DNA of 64,000 nucleotides, taken from positions 1 to 64,000 of the forward strand of contig NZ_AUBU01000010.1 of assembly GCF_000429405.1 (NCBI RefSeq), written 5' to 3'. This document shows, one piece after another, positions 15,110 to 25,345 of this stretch. The notes under the pieces are model-generated. The model worked only from the letters and a program-made list of their open reading frames with translations, had not been told where the DNA came from and made no database searches. The stretch is from Algoriphagus marincola DSM 16067 (lineage in GTDB: Bacteria; Bacteroidota; Bacteroidia; Cytophagales; Cyclobacteriaceae). The translations under genes and the position numbers were made by a program. Numbering within the stretch: the first letter of the stretch is position 1; every line of letters begins with the position of its first letter.

Positions 15110-17056
15110 TTATTTGCTTAATGATTCTGCGATGATCCCCTGAAAATACTGGATAAATCCATCTACCGTATGGCTTCCAAGGTCTCCTTCACCATGCTTT
15201 CTGACAGATAGCCTTTCTTCAGCAGCTTCTTTTTCGCCCACGATAAGCATAAAAGGCACTTTCTTCACTTCGGCATCCCGAATCTTACGTCCGATTTTCT
15301 CATCACGATTGTCTATACTTCCGGAGATACCTGCATCATCAAGCTGAGCTTTGACTTGCTCGGCATATTCCTTGAATTTCTCAGAAATAGGCAAAATGAT
15401 CAGTTGCTCAGGCGCTAACCATAGGGGGAAATTACCAGCACAATGCTCAATCAAAACAGCAACAAAACGCTCCAAGGAACCAAATGGTGCCCGGTGAATC
15501 ATCACCGGTCTATGTTTGGAATTGTCCGAACCGATGTATTCAAGCTCAAAACGCTCCGGAAGGTTATAATCCACCTGAATGGTTCCCAACTGCCACTTTC
15601 TACCTAAAGCATCTTTCACCATGAAGTCCAGCTTCGGACCGTAGAAAGCGGCCTCTCCTAGTTCGGTAACAGTCTCCAGACCTTTTTCAGATGCAGCCTC
15701 GATAATTGCTGATTCCGCCTTTTCCCAAGCTTCATCTGTACCGATGTATTTCTGTTTATTTTCTGGATCACGTAGGGAAACCTGCGCGGTGTAATCTTCA
15801 AAACCCAAAGCTTTGAACACATACAATACCAAGTCAATTACCTTTATAAACTCTTCCTTGACCTGCTCAGGGCAACAGAAGATGTGGGCATCGTCCTGAG
15901 TAAATCCTCGAACGCGGGTCAAACCGTGTAGCTCTCCACTTTGCTCGTATCTATACACCGTACCGAATTCAGCATAGCGAATAGGCAAATCCTTGTAGGA
16001 TCTTGGTTTATGCTTGTATATCTCGCAGTGATGCGGACAGTTCATCGGCTTGAGTAAAAACTCCTCTCCTTCATGTGGTGTCGCAATGGGCTGAAAAGAA
16101 TCCTTCCCGTATTTCTCGTAGTGACCGGAGGTTTCATATAGCGCCTTATGACCAATATGTGGGGTAGTCACTTGCTCGTAACCTGATTTATCCTGAGCTT
16201 TTTTCATAAAAGCGACCAAACGCTCACGAAGCAAAGTACCCTTTGGCAACCAAAGCGGAAGCCCCTGCCCTACTTTTTCGGAGAAAGTGAATAGCTCTAA
16301 CTCACGCCCAATCTTCCGGTGATCTCGCTTTTTGGCCTCTTCAAGCATGGTCAAATATTCCTGAAGTTCTTTTGCCTTCGGGAAAGTCACGCCATAAATA
16401 CGAGTCAGCATTTTTCGATTCTCGTCCCCTCTCCAGTAAGCTCCAGCAATATTGGTCAGCTTGACAGCTTTGATAAAGCCGGTATTCGGAATATGAGGAC
16501 CACGGCAAAGATCCGTGAAGTTACCCTGCTCGTAGAAGGTAATCGAACCGTCTTCCAGACCTTCCAAGAGGTCTAATTTATATTCATCGCCTTTTTCCTG
16601 ATAGTAAGCGATTGCATCTTTTTTTGAAATGGCTTTTCGGATATACTCATTCTTCTCACGGGCCAATTCGATCATTTTTTGCTCGATCTTTTCAAGTTCT
16701 GACCCATCAAGCGTATGATCTCCGAAATCCACATCGTAATAAAAACCTGTCTCAATCGGAGGTCCAATTCCAAACTTGATTCCTGGATAGAGGGCTTCCA
16801 AAGCTTCGGCCAATAAGTGAGCAGAGGAGTGCCAGAAGGTATTTTTACCCTCTCCATCGTTCCAAGTCAGCAATTGGAGTTGAGAATCTTCTTCGATCGG
16901 CCGGGTGGCATCCCATACCTGACCATTGACTTTTGCGGCTAGGACATTCCGGGCTAAACCCTCGCTGATACTGGCAGCAATCTGTAGTCCGTTAGTTCCT
17001 TTTTCATACTTCCTTTCCGAACCGTCCGGAAGGGTAATTTTAATTTGTTGAGACAT
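15110..17056 (-). CDS. thrS: Threonyl-tRNA synthetase
   Basis: 648 residues, full length. A TGS domain (1-62: [20 protein letters not shown]) is followed by the editing/SAD domain ([17 protein letters not shown] and the [12 protein letters not shown] region), the class II catalytic core ([10 protein letters not shown] zinc-ligand segment, [20 protein letters not shown] motif 2, [15 protein letters not shown] motif 3) and the anticodon-binding domain (from about 550). It charges tRNA-Thr, one of which is encoded at 448-520. It heads the operon with infC, rpmI and rplT; 86 bp separates it from infC. Confidence 0.98.
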   Translation of the reverse strand: MSQQIKITLPDGSERKYEKGTNGLQIAASISEGLARNVLAAKVNGQVWDATRPIEEDSQLQLLTWNDGEGKNTFWHSSAHLLAEALEALYPGIKFGIGPPIETGFYYDVDFGDHTLDGSELEKIEQKMIELAREKNEYIRKAISKKDAIAYYQEKGDEYKLDLLEGLEDGSITFYEQGNFTDLCRGPHIPNTGFIKAVKLTNIAGAYWRGDENRKMLTRIYGVTFPKAKELQEYLTMLEEAKKRDHRKIGRELELFTFSEKVGQGLPLWLPKGTLLRERLVAFMKKAQDKSGYEQVTTPHIGHKALYETSGHYEKYGKDSFQPIATPHEGEEFLLKPMNCPHHCEIYKHKPRSYKDLPIRYAEFGTVYRYEQSGELHGLTRVRGFTQDDAHIFCCPEQVKEEFIKVIDLVLYVFKALGFEDYTAQVSLRDPENKQKYIGTDEAWEKAESAIIEAASEKGLETVTELGEAAFYGPKLDFMVKDALGRKWQLGTIQVDYNLPERFELEYIGSDNSKHRPVMIHRAPFGSLERFVAVLIEHCAGNFPLWLAPEQLIILPISEKFKEYAEQVKAQLDDAGISGSIDNRDEKIGRKIRDAEVKKVPFMLIVGEKEAAEERLSVRKHGEGDLGSHTVDGFIQYFQGIIAESLSK

Positions 17057-17152
17057 AAAATTTATAAGCCTTTACAAACAGGCGTTTGGTTGAAGGTGCA
17101 AATATGCAATAAGTGCATGCAAAGGAAAAATAAACCTGATATAATTAGAAAA

Positions 17153-19630
17153 TCACAAAATAATCTGTGCACTCACTTTCACCACAAAAGGCCTAGCCTC
17201 AGGCATATCCAAATAGGTCATGCGGTGAAAAAAATCTACTCTGAAAAATTTGAAGATGTTTTCTATCCCATAGCCCAGTTCGATGTAAGGTCGGGTGGGA
17301 TCCAATCTTCCAAAGCTTTCCAAAGCTGTCCCATCAGGTCCAAATGCAGGGATATTATTGATGTTTTGATTAGAAACTGAACCCATCAGGAAATTGGCAT
17401 TGGCTACAGCTCGCCATTTTAGTCTACGCATAAGAGGGATTCGATTGAGCAGAAAGCCCTCGAAAAAATGCCTATATCGTAAGCTGATAAATTGATCAGA
17501 TGCGAATTCATTGAAATTCATCGTATTGAAAGCCGCTGTCGTGTAGAAAAATGTTTCATTTCCCAAATGGTTTTTCAAGATGGGATATGGCACCTCACCA
17601 AAGACTTTCCCAGCATCCAATTCATAGCGTGAAACCCCAAAAAGCCCCATATTCAATCGCTGATAAAGGTAAAAGCTCAGTTTTTGATAATCGATCTCTC
17701 CTCCCAGCCAATCAAATCCCCGGGCATAATTCAATTCCAAAATGGGCCATTTGGATGGACCCAAAGAGGATCGTTCATTGTCATTGATCAAAATGATCTC
17801 GTCCCGCCCATAGCGCAGACTGGCTCTCCACTCGGTCGTTTGGAAATCAGACTTCAGTTCGCCCGTGCCCTTTTCTATGAAGTAAAAATCAAAAAGCGGA
17901 TCAAACTGAGCTCTTTTAATTCCTGTGCGAAAAAGAAAGCCCTTGAAAAACTCCCGATCAAAATTTAATTGCTGGGAGGTGCTGATAAAGGGTCTTCTCA
18001 ATGTCCCAAAACGGCTTGCTGCCAGGAATATGGAATTTCCCTCCAAGGATTCCATCTCCAAACCCACCTGATCAATTTCCCGAGTGGATTTCAATTCGAG
18101 CGTCGTCCAATGCTTACGATCTAGGATATTTTTCGCAGAAACCGAGTATTTAAATCGCTGATCTTTGAAGCCATAGGCCAGGTATCCTTGAAAAGCCCAT
18201 TTTTTGGAAAACTTGTAATTCGTCCGAAGACCAAAACCACCTCTCAGTCCTTCGACATTGTTGTAGTTTCCAAATTCTGTCCAAGGTCCCAAATCGATTT
18301 TTCCAACTGGCAAAAAGCCCGTCGCAAAAAACTTCAACCCCTCCGAATAAAAACGAATAACAGGAATCTTCTTCAGCGTATCTACCATTTGCAAAACGGC
18401 TAACTCCTCAGAAGAAAGCGGATCCATGCGATTTGCAATCCAAAATTCTTCACTCGCATCGCCAAAATCAGGTTTAAGCTCTACGGCATTATTGAAAAAT
18501 TTGGTTGCCTTAGGTTCAGTTAGTTTGACGCTGTCAGTTGCGGTATAAAACTTAGCCAAAAGACCTGCGGTATTTGGTGTTACCTGACCGATTTTGATCT
18601 GAACCCGTGTTCGTTTTGGAATTAGTGGACCTTTTTCCGTCGGCTCCAGTTCTTGTTGGATTTTAATGCGCTCAATAAAATTGAGATTGGCAGAATTGGG
18701 CACGGTCAAATCCACTTGCTTGAGCGAATAATCTTTCTTTTTGATCCAAATAGTACCGGAAAAAGCTAAGTCTTGTTCTCGCCTTGGATAGACCTGAAGC
18801 TGATAGCAAGTGTCCTGACCCACCAAAACCGAATCCATCAAATCATAGTCGTAAAAGGTCTTCCAGCCATCAGCAATAGGCGATACAAATTCCTTCTCAA
18901 GAATAGTCAGCCAGTTTCTGTAAAAATTATACTCCTGAAAAGCCGAACCGGTAATCTGAGAAGTTGTAGAACCGTCAGTAATACCTACCCCAGTGACTTT
19001 GGATTTTTCAACGATTTCCTTTCTCAGTAGTGGATTGTTACGAAAGTAAAATCTACTCACTGTCTCCGAAAAGAAGACCGGCAGAATCTTTTCTCCCTCA
19101 TCATTGGTTAGTTGGCGAATGCTGTCCAAAACGGAAGTCACCTTTTGAACGGATCTTCGCTGTCTGAATTCCTCGGAAAGGTGATCAATATCAATCTCGA
19201 TCTTGGTGTAATTCTTGGTCTCGTAAGCTTCAAGGCTTCTTTTATCGAAGTCCTTTCTTCTTACCACCGCTTGTCGGATGATTTCAAAAGCGGGATTTTC
19301 TCCAGCCTCAAATACAAAAGCCTCTAACTCAAAATCAGATGGCCGAAGTTGGAAATTGATGGTCTGTTCCGGAGAATTGCTCATCGACTTTACTTGAGTG
19401 ATATACCCCAAATAGCTGACCTGAATGCTGTCAGCGACTGTTTTAATTTCCAAATCATAGAAGCCCTCGAAATCGGTATTCATCCCGGTTCCAGTACCTT
19501 TAATTAATACCGCTGCGAAGGGAATGGGGTCTCCTGTTTCTGCATCAGTAACTTTTCCCTTGATCCGGAACTGTCCGTAGGAAAACTGGGAAATCAAAAA
19601 CAGTAAAAAGAAAAGTGAAACTCGGTTCAT
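17153..19630 (-). CDS. DUF5686 family outer-membrane protein with carboxypeptidase-like N-domain
   Basis: About 825 residues from the ATG at 19630 (a TTG one codon earlier is possible). A signal peptide (1-20) is followed by a CarboxypepD_reg-like beta-sandwich (FRIKGKVTDAETGDPIPFAAVLIKG..., 21-105), as in SusC/TonB-dependent proteins, and then the DUF5686 region to the C-terminus, rich in alternating aromatic strands. The last residue pattern (FVVKVSAQIIL) is compatible with a terminal beta-strand of an outer-membrane barrel. These proteins are common in Bacteroidota; the function is unknown. The gene is monocistronic and divergent from lhgO. Confidence 0.85.
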   Translation of the reverse strand: MNRVSLFFLLFLISQFSYGQFRIKGKVTDAETGDPIPFAAVLIKGTGTGMNTDFEGFYDLEIKTVADSIQVSYLGYITQVKSMSNSPEQTINFQLRPSDFELEAFVFEAGENPAFEIIRQAVVRRKDFDKRSLEAYETKNYTKIEIDIDHLSEEFRQRRSVQKVTSVLDSIRQLTNDEGEKILPVFFSETVSRFYFRNNPLLRKEIVEKSKVTGVGITDGSTTSQITGSAFQEYNFYRNWLTILEKEFVSPIADGWKTFYDYDLMDSVLVGQDTCYQLQVYPRREQDLAFSGTIWIKKKDYSLKQVDLTVPNSANLNFIERIKIQQELEPTEKGPLIPKRTRVQIKIGQVTPNTAGLLAKFYTATDSVKLTEPKATKFFNNAVELKPDFGDASEEFWIANRMDPLSSEELAVLQMVDTLKKIPVIRFYSEGLKFFATGFLPVGKIDLGPWTEFGNYNNVEGLRGGFGLRTNYKFSKKWAFQGYLAYGFKDQRFKYSVSAKNILDRKHWTTLELKSTREIDQVGLEMESLEGNSIFLAASRFGTLRRPFISTSQQLNFDREFFKGFLFRTGIKRAQFDPLFDFYFIEKGTGELKSDFQTTEWRASLRYGRDEIILINDNERSSLGPSKWPILELNYARGFDWLGGEIDYQKLSFYLYQRLNMGLFGVSRYELDAGKVFGEVPYPILKNHLGNETFFYTTAAFNTMNFNEFASDQFISLRYRHFFEGFLLNRIPLMRRLKWRAVANANFLMGSVSNQNINNIPAFGPDGTALESFGRLDPTRPYIELGYGIENIFKFFRVDFFHRMTYLDMPEARPFVVKVSAQIIL

Positions 19631-19768
19631 CAAATAGGTTTTCCCTGAAACTTAAGGATGGCAAATTAAATTCATTTTGAGCGGTTTCTCGGAGTAGAAA
19701 CGTGAATTTTTCGAAAAACGACCAAATCATTCCTAGGATTGTACTGGAAAAGTTAAAAGTTCCTAAGC

Positions 19769-19776
19769 TATATTTG
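19769..19776 (+). promoter_or_regulatory. Candidate -7 box for lhgO
   Basis: TATATTTG matches TAnnTTTG, 19 nt before the lhgO ATG. No TTG at 17-23 nt upstream. Confidence 0.4.
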
Positions 19777-19795
19777 AGCTTCAAAACAAGAATAA

Positions 19796-20998
19796 ATGCT
19801 TTACGACATTGCTATCATAGGAGGAGGAATTGTAGGACTTGCCACAGGATTGAAAATCCTAAACGAGCGGCCGGAGTTGAAAATTGCTTTGTTTGAAAAG
19901 GAAGACCAGCTGGCCAAGCATCAGACTGGCAATAATTCTGGGGTGATCCATTCTGGACTTTACTATAAGCCGGGATCGTTGAAAGCCACCAATTGTATCA
20001 GAGGCTACCATGAATTGATAGATTTTTGCAAAGAAGAAAAAATCCCCTTCGAAATCACCGGAAAAGTAGTCGTAGCAACCCGAGAAGAACAGAAGCCTTT
20101 ATTGGATACGCTGCTGGAAAGAGGACTCGCGAATGGCCTTACAGGTACTCGGAAGATCACTCTAGAAGAGCTGAAAGAATATGAGCCTCACTGCGCGGGA
20201 GTAGCGGCATTGCACGTGCCTCAAACAGGAATCGTGGATTATTATCAAGTTGCTTTGGCTTACGGAAGAAAAATTCTTCAAAAGGGTGGAGAAATATTTC
20301 TTGGCCATAAAGTATTGGAAATCAATTCGAAGGAAACTATCAATCACATTGAAACTTCAAAAGGAAAATTTGAAGCTAAATTAGTCATCAACTGTGCTGG
20401 CCTTTACTCAGATAAGGTTGCCAAACTGACTGATGAGCAGATCAAGGATGTGAAAATCATCCCTTTCCGCGGAGAATACTACAAGCTAAAGCAGGATAAA
20501 GAATACCTCGTCAAAAATCTAATTTACCCAGTTCCTGATCCTAATTTCCCATTCTTAGGAGTGCATTTTACCCGAATGAAAAAAGGTGGTGTTGAAGCAG
20601 GACCCAATGCAGTGCTGGCCTTTAAACGGGAGGGCTATAAAAAGTCCCAGATTTCAATACCAGAGCTCTCGGAAACCTTGGCTTGGCCAGGCTTTCAAAA
20701 AGTAGCTGCTAAATACTGGAAAACCGGTTTTGGAGAACTTTATCGGTCTTTTTCAAAATCAGCATTCACAAAAGCCCTGCAGGAATTGATTCCTGAAATC
20801 CAAGAATCTGACTTGGTAGGCGGTGGTGCCGGAGTGAGAGCTCAGGCTTGCGACAGAACTGGAGGACTGCTCGATGATTTTGCCATTCGTGAGTCTGCCC
20901 ATGCCATTAATGTATTGAACGCTCCTTCCCCAGCAGCTACAAGTTCGCTCTCGATCGGTGGAACAGTGGCAGAAATGGCTTTAAAGCGATTTGATTAA
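19796..20998 (+). CDS. lhgO: L-2-hydroxyglutarate oxidase/dehydrogenase
   Basis: 400 residues, DAO-type FAD oxidoreductase. The dinucleotide motif IIGGGIVGLATGL lies at 7-19, followed by KHQTGNNSGVIHSGLYYKPGS, the hallmark of LhgO, and VAALHVPQTGIVDYYQVA. The C-terminal GGGAGVRAQACDRTGGLLDD and NAPSPAATSSLSIGGTVA close the FAD site. It oxidises L-2-hydroxyglutarate to 2-oxoglutarate, a metabolite-repair reaction. Its 3' end overlaps the convergent glutamate-synthase-like gene by 4 bp. Confidence 0.93.
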   Translation: MLYDIAIIGGGIVGLATGLKILNERPELKIALFEKEDQLAKHQTGNNSGVIHSGLYYKPGSLKATNCIRGYHELIDFCKEEKIPFEITGKVVVATREEQKPLLDTLLERGLANGLTGTRKITLEELKEYEPHCAGVAALHVPQTGIVDYYQVALAYGRKILQKGGEIFLGHKVLEINSKETINHIETSKGKFEAKLVINCAGLYSDKVAKLTDEQIKDVKIIPFRGEYYKLKQDKEYLVKNLIYPVPDPNFPFLGVHFTRMKKGGVEAGPNAVLAFKREGYKKSQISIPELSETLAWPGFQKVAAKYWKTGFGELYRSFSKSAFTKALQELIPEIQESDLVGGGAGVRAQACDRTGGLLDDFAIRESAHAINVLNAPSPAATSSLSIGGTVAEMALKRFD

Positions 20999-22512
20999 AC
21001 TCGGGTATTAACCGTATCCGGAAAGTATCGGTTGGCAAGTTTGATCATTTCATCACCTTTGACCAAATCATGCACGCTAAGCTCCTCGGTATGATAGTGA
21101 CCTGCAGCGCCTAAGAGTTCGCTGACTGCCTTGACAGAGTTTTTATGAAAATTGTAGACCCGCTCGGATTTATCTTTGACGACCAGGCCTTTTACTAATC
21201 CCCTGCGTTGGGTAGCTACTCCCGTTGGACATTCATTCGTATTGCAGCGCAAGGCTTGGATACATCCCAAGCTGAACATAAATCCACGGGCAGAATTACA
21301 AGCATCCGCTCCCAAAGCGATATTCTTGATAATGGAAAAAGCACTCAAAATCTTGCCTGAAGCAATGATTTTGACCTTTTCGCGGAGATTGTACTTTTCG
21401 AGCGTTGCTCGTACAAATATCAAGGCCGGCTCCAAGGGCAAACCCACACTATCCGAAAACTCAAGAGGTGCAGCACCTGTCCCGCCTTCAGCACCGTCAA
21501 TGGTAATAAAATCCGGCCAGCAGTTTTGAGCCACCATTTCCTTACAAATTTCGATGAATTCCTCTGTTCTACCGATGCAGAGTTTAATGCCGATTGGTTT
21601 CCCTTCTGATAAATCTCTTAATTTCTCGACAAACTTAATCAGGCTTGCTGGATCCGAAAAAGCAGAATGAGAGGGAGGTGATAAAACAGTGGTTCCTGCT
21701 TTTAGGCCTCGGATTGAAGCTATTTCCGGAGTGTTTTTGATACCAGGCAAGACCCCGCCATGCCCTGGTTTGGCACCTTGGGAAATTTTGATTTCTATAA
21801 GCTTGACCTCAGGAAGTTTTGCTTTTTCCTGAAACATCTCAAGATTGAAATTTCCCTCTTCATCTCGGCAACCAAAATAACCTGTACCTATTTGCCAACA
21901 GATATCTCCTCCTTGTAGATGGTAGGGAGAAATTCCTCCCTCCCCTGTATTGTGAAAGAACTTGCCCTTTTTAGCGCCTAGATTCAAAGCTTTAATCGCA
22001 TTGGAAGAAAGCGAACCAAAGCTCATGGCAGAAATATTGAAAATAGAAGCTGAATAGGGCTTTTTGCAAAACTCGGAACCGATGGTAACCCGAAGATCTT
22101 CTTCCTTTGGGTGAACTGCATAAATGGAATGTCTCAATGCCAGATAATCTTCTCCATCCAAGTCTCGCTGGGTGCCGAATGGATGGGTGTCATTGACACT
22201 TTTTGATCTGCGATAGGCAAGAGAGCGGAGATTTCTATTGAATGGCTTCCCGTCAGTGTTGCTTTCAATGAAATATTGCTGAATCTCCGGGCTAATGGAT
22301 TCCAAGATATACCGAAAATGCCCGACTACAGGAAAATTCTTGAGTATTGCGTGCTTGGATTGAAGAGAATCATAGATACCAAGGGCCGTCAAAACGCCTA
22401 AAATACCCAAGACAAAATACCCCAAACTGAAATCCCGAAAGGAATAAAACCACATCAAAAAAAGTGTGAGGAAGAAAAATACTAGAATGGAAAAGAAAAA
22501 TAATTTTCTCAT
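20995..22512 (-). CDS. FMN-binding glutamate synthase family protein, membrane-anchored
   Basis: 505 residues. Two hydrophobic spans at about 3-20 and 28-46 anchor the protein. The rest is the FMN/Fe-S domain of the GltB large subunit: FNISAMSFGSLSSNAIKALN, GEGGISPYH, the ISQGAKPGHGGVLPG loop, ITIDGAEGGTGAAPLEF, and the cysteine cluster CIQALRCNTNECPTGVATQ for a 3Fe-4S centre. The amidotransferase domain of true glutamate synthase is absent, so glutamine-dependent synthesis is not expected. The family is widespread; its electron donor and substrate are not established to my knowledge. Confidence 0.88.
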   Translation of the reverse strand: MRKLFFFSILVFFFLTLFLMWFYSFRDFSLGYFVLGILGVLTALGIYDSLQSKHAILKNFPVVGHFRYILESISPEIQQYFIESNTDGKPFNRNLRSLAYRRSKSVNDTHPFGTQRDLDGEDYLALRHSIYAVHPKEEDLRVTIGSEFCKKPYSASIFNISAMSFGSLSSNAIKALNLGAKKGKFFHNTGEGGISPYHLQGGDICWQIGTGYFGCRDEEGNFNLEMFQEKAKLPEVKLIEIKISQGAKPGHGGVLPGIKNTPEIASIRGLKAGTTVLSPPSHSAFSDPASLIKFVEKLRDLSEGKPIGIKLCIGRTEEFIEICKEMVAQNCWPDFITIDGAEGGTGAAPLEFSDSVGLPLEPALIFVRATLEKYNLREKVKIIASGKILSAFSIIKNIALGADACNSARGFMFSLGCIQALRCNTNECPTGVATQRRGLVKGLVVKDKSERVYNFHKNSVKAVSELLGAAGHYHTEELSVHDLVKGDEMIKLANRYFPDTVNTRV

Positions 22513-22602
22513 GACTAAAGCAATTTACTAAGGGATAACTAGAGGCTAACCCTTCTCTAATTCAATTTTGGGTTCTAAATTCCAATTTAAATAAATCGTC
22601 TG

Positions 22603-23574
22603 CTATTCCTCCAAAAAGAATCTTAAAAAGCGATATTCTGCCCAGGTAAATTCATCTTTGGAAAGTATAAAGCCTGTATGCCCGCCCCTTTTAGGCATTT
22701 CCAAAATGATTTCTGACTTTCGTTCAGCTAATTTTACCGGGTAGCATTCCTCACCCAAAAGGGGATCATTCAATGCATTGACGATCAATGTCGGGATTGG
22801 AATCTTTTCAATCCAAGGACCAGGGCTCGCAGACTGATAAAAATCTCTACCATCTTCAAAACCATGTAATTTGGCTGTGAAAAGGGTGTCAAATGAATCA
22901 AAATCTTGGACCTGATCCAGTAAATCCAAGTCAATCAAATTGGGAAATTGAAGCGCTTTACGACGCATTTTATCTTTCAATTTGCCCAAAAAGCGTTTTT
23001 TGTAGAAAACATTTCTTCGACTCTTCAATGTCGCTGCACTGGAAGGTAGATCGCAAGGAGTGGAATAAACAGCTGCTTTTTTAATTTGCGCAGGCAAGTC
23101 TTCACTATTTTTTCCCAGGTAGTTTAGGGTTTGTGCGCCACCCATACTGATACCTGTAAGGAAGATCTCCTCATAATCATATTTGTCCACCACATAGGAA
23201 ATCACCGTCTTCAAATCATAATCTGCTCCATGATGATAGAGAACCGGCTGCAAGTTCATTTCTCCACCGCAACTGCGATTATTCCAAGCGAGGACGTCAA
23301 TTTGATTACTATTGAAAAGCTTTGCTAAGCCTCTTACATAATGTCGCTCAGAGTCTCCTTCCAAGCCATGGGAAATGATTAGAAGTCGTCGGGAACCTAC
23401 TTTGGACCAATCCAGATTCAGAAAATCATTATCTGGAGTAGGGATTTTTTCCCTCAGGTAGTTCAAACCATCAATCTTTCTATAAAGACTTGGGATAATG
23501 GTTTCTAAATGTCCATTAAAGAGATAAAAAGGAGGTCCTTGGTAAGTAGTTGGTTTAATAGGCATGAAAGACAT
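22603..23574 (-). CDS. YheT family alpha/beta hydrolase
   Basis: 323 residues. FNGHLETIIPSLYRK at 19-33 and DFLNLDWSKVGSRRLLIISHGLEGDSERHYVRG are the YheT/ABHD1-3 signature. The nucleophile motif GISMGGAQTLNYLG (~140-153) carries the Ser, the Asp is expected in NALNDPLLGEECYP, and the His in PKRGGHTGFI. Relatives are esterases or phospholipid hydrolases; the substrate here is unknown. It has no signal peptide and is monocistronic, 91 bp downstream of the glutamate-synthase-like gene start. Confidence 0.9.
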   Translation of the reverse strand: MSFMPIKPTTYQGPPFYLFNGHLETIIPSLYRKIDGLNYLREKIPTPDNDFLNLDWSKVGSRRLLIISHGLEGDSERHYVRGLAKLFNSNQIDVLAWNNRSCGGEMNLQPVLYHHGADYDLKTVISYVVDKYDYEEIFLTGISMGGAQTLNYLGKNSEDLPAQIKKAAVYSTPCDLPSSAATLKSRRNVFYKKRFLGKLKDKMRRKALQFPNLIDLDLLDQVQDFDSFDTLFTAKLHGFEDGRDFYQSASPGPWIEKIPIPTLIVNALNDPLLGEECYPVKLAERKSEIILEMPKRGGHTGFILSKDEFTWAEYRFLRFFLEE

Positions 23575-23671
23575 TCAATAAAAAACATCACAAGTTGTTG
23601 ATATTGAGATCAAATTCAAAACACATTCAAGCGATACTTTTGCGAGTGTAAATGTATTTCATAGGGTTAAT

Positions 23672-23706
23672 AAAAACTGGAGCGCCGAGTGGTTGCTCCA
23701 TTTTTT
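23672..23706. terminator. Bidirectional hairpin terminator upstream of yheT
   Basis: TGGAGC (23678-23683) pairs with GCTCCA (23695-23700) across an 11-nt loop, with TTTTTT on the plus side and TTTTT on the minus side. It can end the Hpt-domain gene on the minus strand and any plus-strand transcript starting near 23650. Confidence 0.6.
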
Positions 23707-23746
23707 GTTGATAACCCCTGAGGCCAATCCATGTAAAAATCTCAAA

Positions 23747-24100
23747 TTACGTGGCATCCTTTAAAGAGGATACTTCTTGTATAACTTCATCAAGTTTGGA
23801 GGTAAAATCTTTAAAATGGGATTCAAAATTAACTCCAAACCCCTCGCTTTCTAATATTTGCTTTCCCTCCTGTAAAGACTCCGAAAGTTCATCAAACTCA
23901 AACATGGCTAAAGTTGGTTTGAGTTTATGCCGGATTTGCTGAATGATATCCAAGTCAGCTTTTTCCTTTCCTATAGAATATTGCTGTCTGAGTTCCAGTA
24001 GGCCGGAATGAATGGCTGAAGTGAGTTCAACTTTGAAATCCTCGTCTCCTTCAGACATTTCTAATATCTTTTGAGATAATACCGCGGAATCTAATTTCAT
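23747..24100 (-). CDS. Hpt domain-containing phosphotransfer protein
   Basis: 117 residues, all-helical. QIRHKLKPTLAMF near residues 52-64 matches the Hpt signature H-x-L-K-x, with the phospho-accepting His at about residue 55. As a single-domain Hpt protein it would relay phosphate between a hybrid kinase and a response regulator. No kinase or regulator gene lies within the window, so the partner is unknown. It follows the flavoprotein gene at 24110 after nine bases and may be cotranscribed with it. Confidence 0.75.
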   Translation of the reverse strand: MKLDSAVLSQKILEMSEGDEDFKVELTSAIHSGLLELRQQYSIGKEKADLDIIQQIRHKLKPTLAMFEFDELSESLQEGKQILESEGFGVNFESHFKDFTSKLDEVIQEVSSLKDAT

Positions 24101-24109
24101 GAGAGGGCT

Positions 24110-25312
24110 TTAATGGGTGGACTTTCCTGCAAGATATCCTGTTGTCCAAGCAGCCTGAAAATTAAAACCTCCAGTGATGCCGTCTAGATCCAGAACTTCT
24201 CCCGCAAAGAAAATATTTGGGTGATAAATACTTTCCATGGTGTGTGGATTAACTTCTTTCAAATCGATTCCTCCAGAGGTGACGAATTCATCCTTAAAAG
24301 TAGTCTTTCCTTCGATGTTCAAAATAAAGCAAAAAAGATTTTGAACCAATCGGTTAATCTGTTTTTTGGATAGATTTCCAAAATCAGTTTCCGAATCAAT
24401 ACCAGATTCACTAATTAAAAACTCCCAAAGTCTATTGGGTAATTCATTTAAGGGATAGTTACGGACTTTCCTTGCAGGATGCTTTTCCTTGAAACCTCTA
24501 ATAATCGCCTCCCATCCCTGCTCGCTCATGTCCACATCCCAGTTTATAATGGCTTCAGCCCGATAATGCTGATCAAAAAGCCATTTAGCCCCAAAGGCTG
24601 AAAGTTTGAGTACAGCAGGCCCACTCACTCCCCAATGGGTAATTAAAAGAGGGCCTTGATAAGAAAGTTTTGTCCCAGCAAGACGAATATGCGCCTGAGG
24701 CACGGATAAACCCATCAATTCCCGAATGGGATTTCCGGGTGTATTAAAGGTAAAAAGGGAAGGAATTGGCGGATTGATTTTATGATTTAGGTTTGATAGA
24801 AAGGAATAACCTGAACTGCTGGGACTTCCTCCTGAGGCAACAATTAATTTATCAGCTGTGATTTCACTTCCACTCACTGTTAAAATATACTTGCCATTTT
24901 CTTCCTTGATAGACTCCACAGCTTGTCGGGTTTTAATTTTGACATCTGCATCTTCAGATGCCCTCATCAATGCATCTATAATGCTTTGGCTGCTGTCTGA
25001 TTGGGGAAATACGCGTCCGTCGGACTCCGTTTTAAGCTTTACTCCCCGACTTTCAAACCAGGTCCAGGTATCGGGAATAGAAAAGTACGTGAAAGCCTTT
25101 TTCAAGAATTTTTCACCTCTGGGATAGTTTTTGACCAGTTGGCTATTGGGCATCAGCCGATGAGTCACATTGCATCGACCACCGCCCGAGATTTTCACTT
25201 TGGATAAAAGCTTTGCACTCTTTTCCAAAATATAAACCTCACGGCCTTTTGATGCGGCATGGATTGCAGCAAAAAAACCAGCAGCTCCCCCACCGACAAT
25301 AATTATTTTCAA
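24110..25312 (-). CDS. NAD(P)/FAD-dependent oxidoreductase, HI0933/BaiN family (TTG start)
   Basis: 400 residues. N-terminal Rossmann motif IIVGGGAAGFFAAIHAA (3-19), then KVKISGGGRCNVTH (~46-59), diagnostic of the HI0933/YhiN family. VASGGSPSSSGY and the C-terminal TSGGIDLKEVNPHTMES and GITGGFNFQAAWTTGYLAG complete the FAD-binding lobe. The frame opens only at TTG 25312: an in-frame TAG lies three codons upstream with no ATG between, and the FAD motif would otherwise be cut. The reaction of this family outside gut bile-acid metabolism is not established. Confidence 0.9.
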   Translation of the reverse strand: MKIIIVGGGAAGFFAAIHAASKGREVYILEKSAKLLSKVKISGGGRCNVTHRLMPNSQLVKNYPRGEKFLKKAFTYFSIPDTWTWFESRGVKLKTESDGRVFPQSDSSQSIIDALMRASEDADVKIKTRQAVESIKEENGKYILTVSGSEITADKLIVASGGSPSSSGYSFLSNLNHKINPPIPSLFTFNTPGNPIRELMGLSVPQAHIRLAGTKLSYQGPLLITHWGVSGPAVLKLSAFGAKWLFDQHYRAEAIINWDVDMSEQGWEAIIRGFKEKHPARKVRNYPLNELPNRLWEFLISESGIDSETDFGNLSKKQINRLVQNLFCFILNIEGKTTFKDEFVTSGGIDLKEVNPHTMESIYHPNIFFAGEVLDLDGITGGFNFQAAWTTGYLAGKSTH

Positions 25313-25345
25313 TTTATTCTATTGATTTACAATATTTTAAATACA

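Noticed and set aside
13805..17056. L20-type leader regulation in front of rpmI
   Set aside because: The 25-bp infC-rpmI gap has no visible pseudoknot or hairpin.
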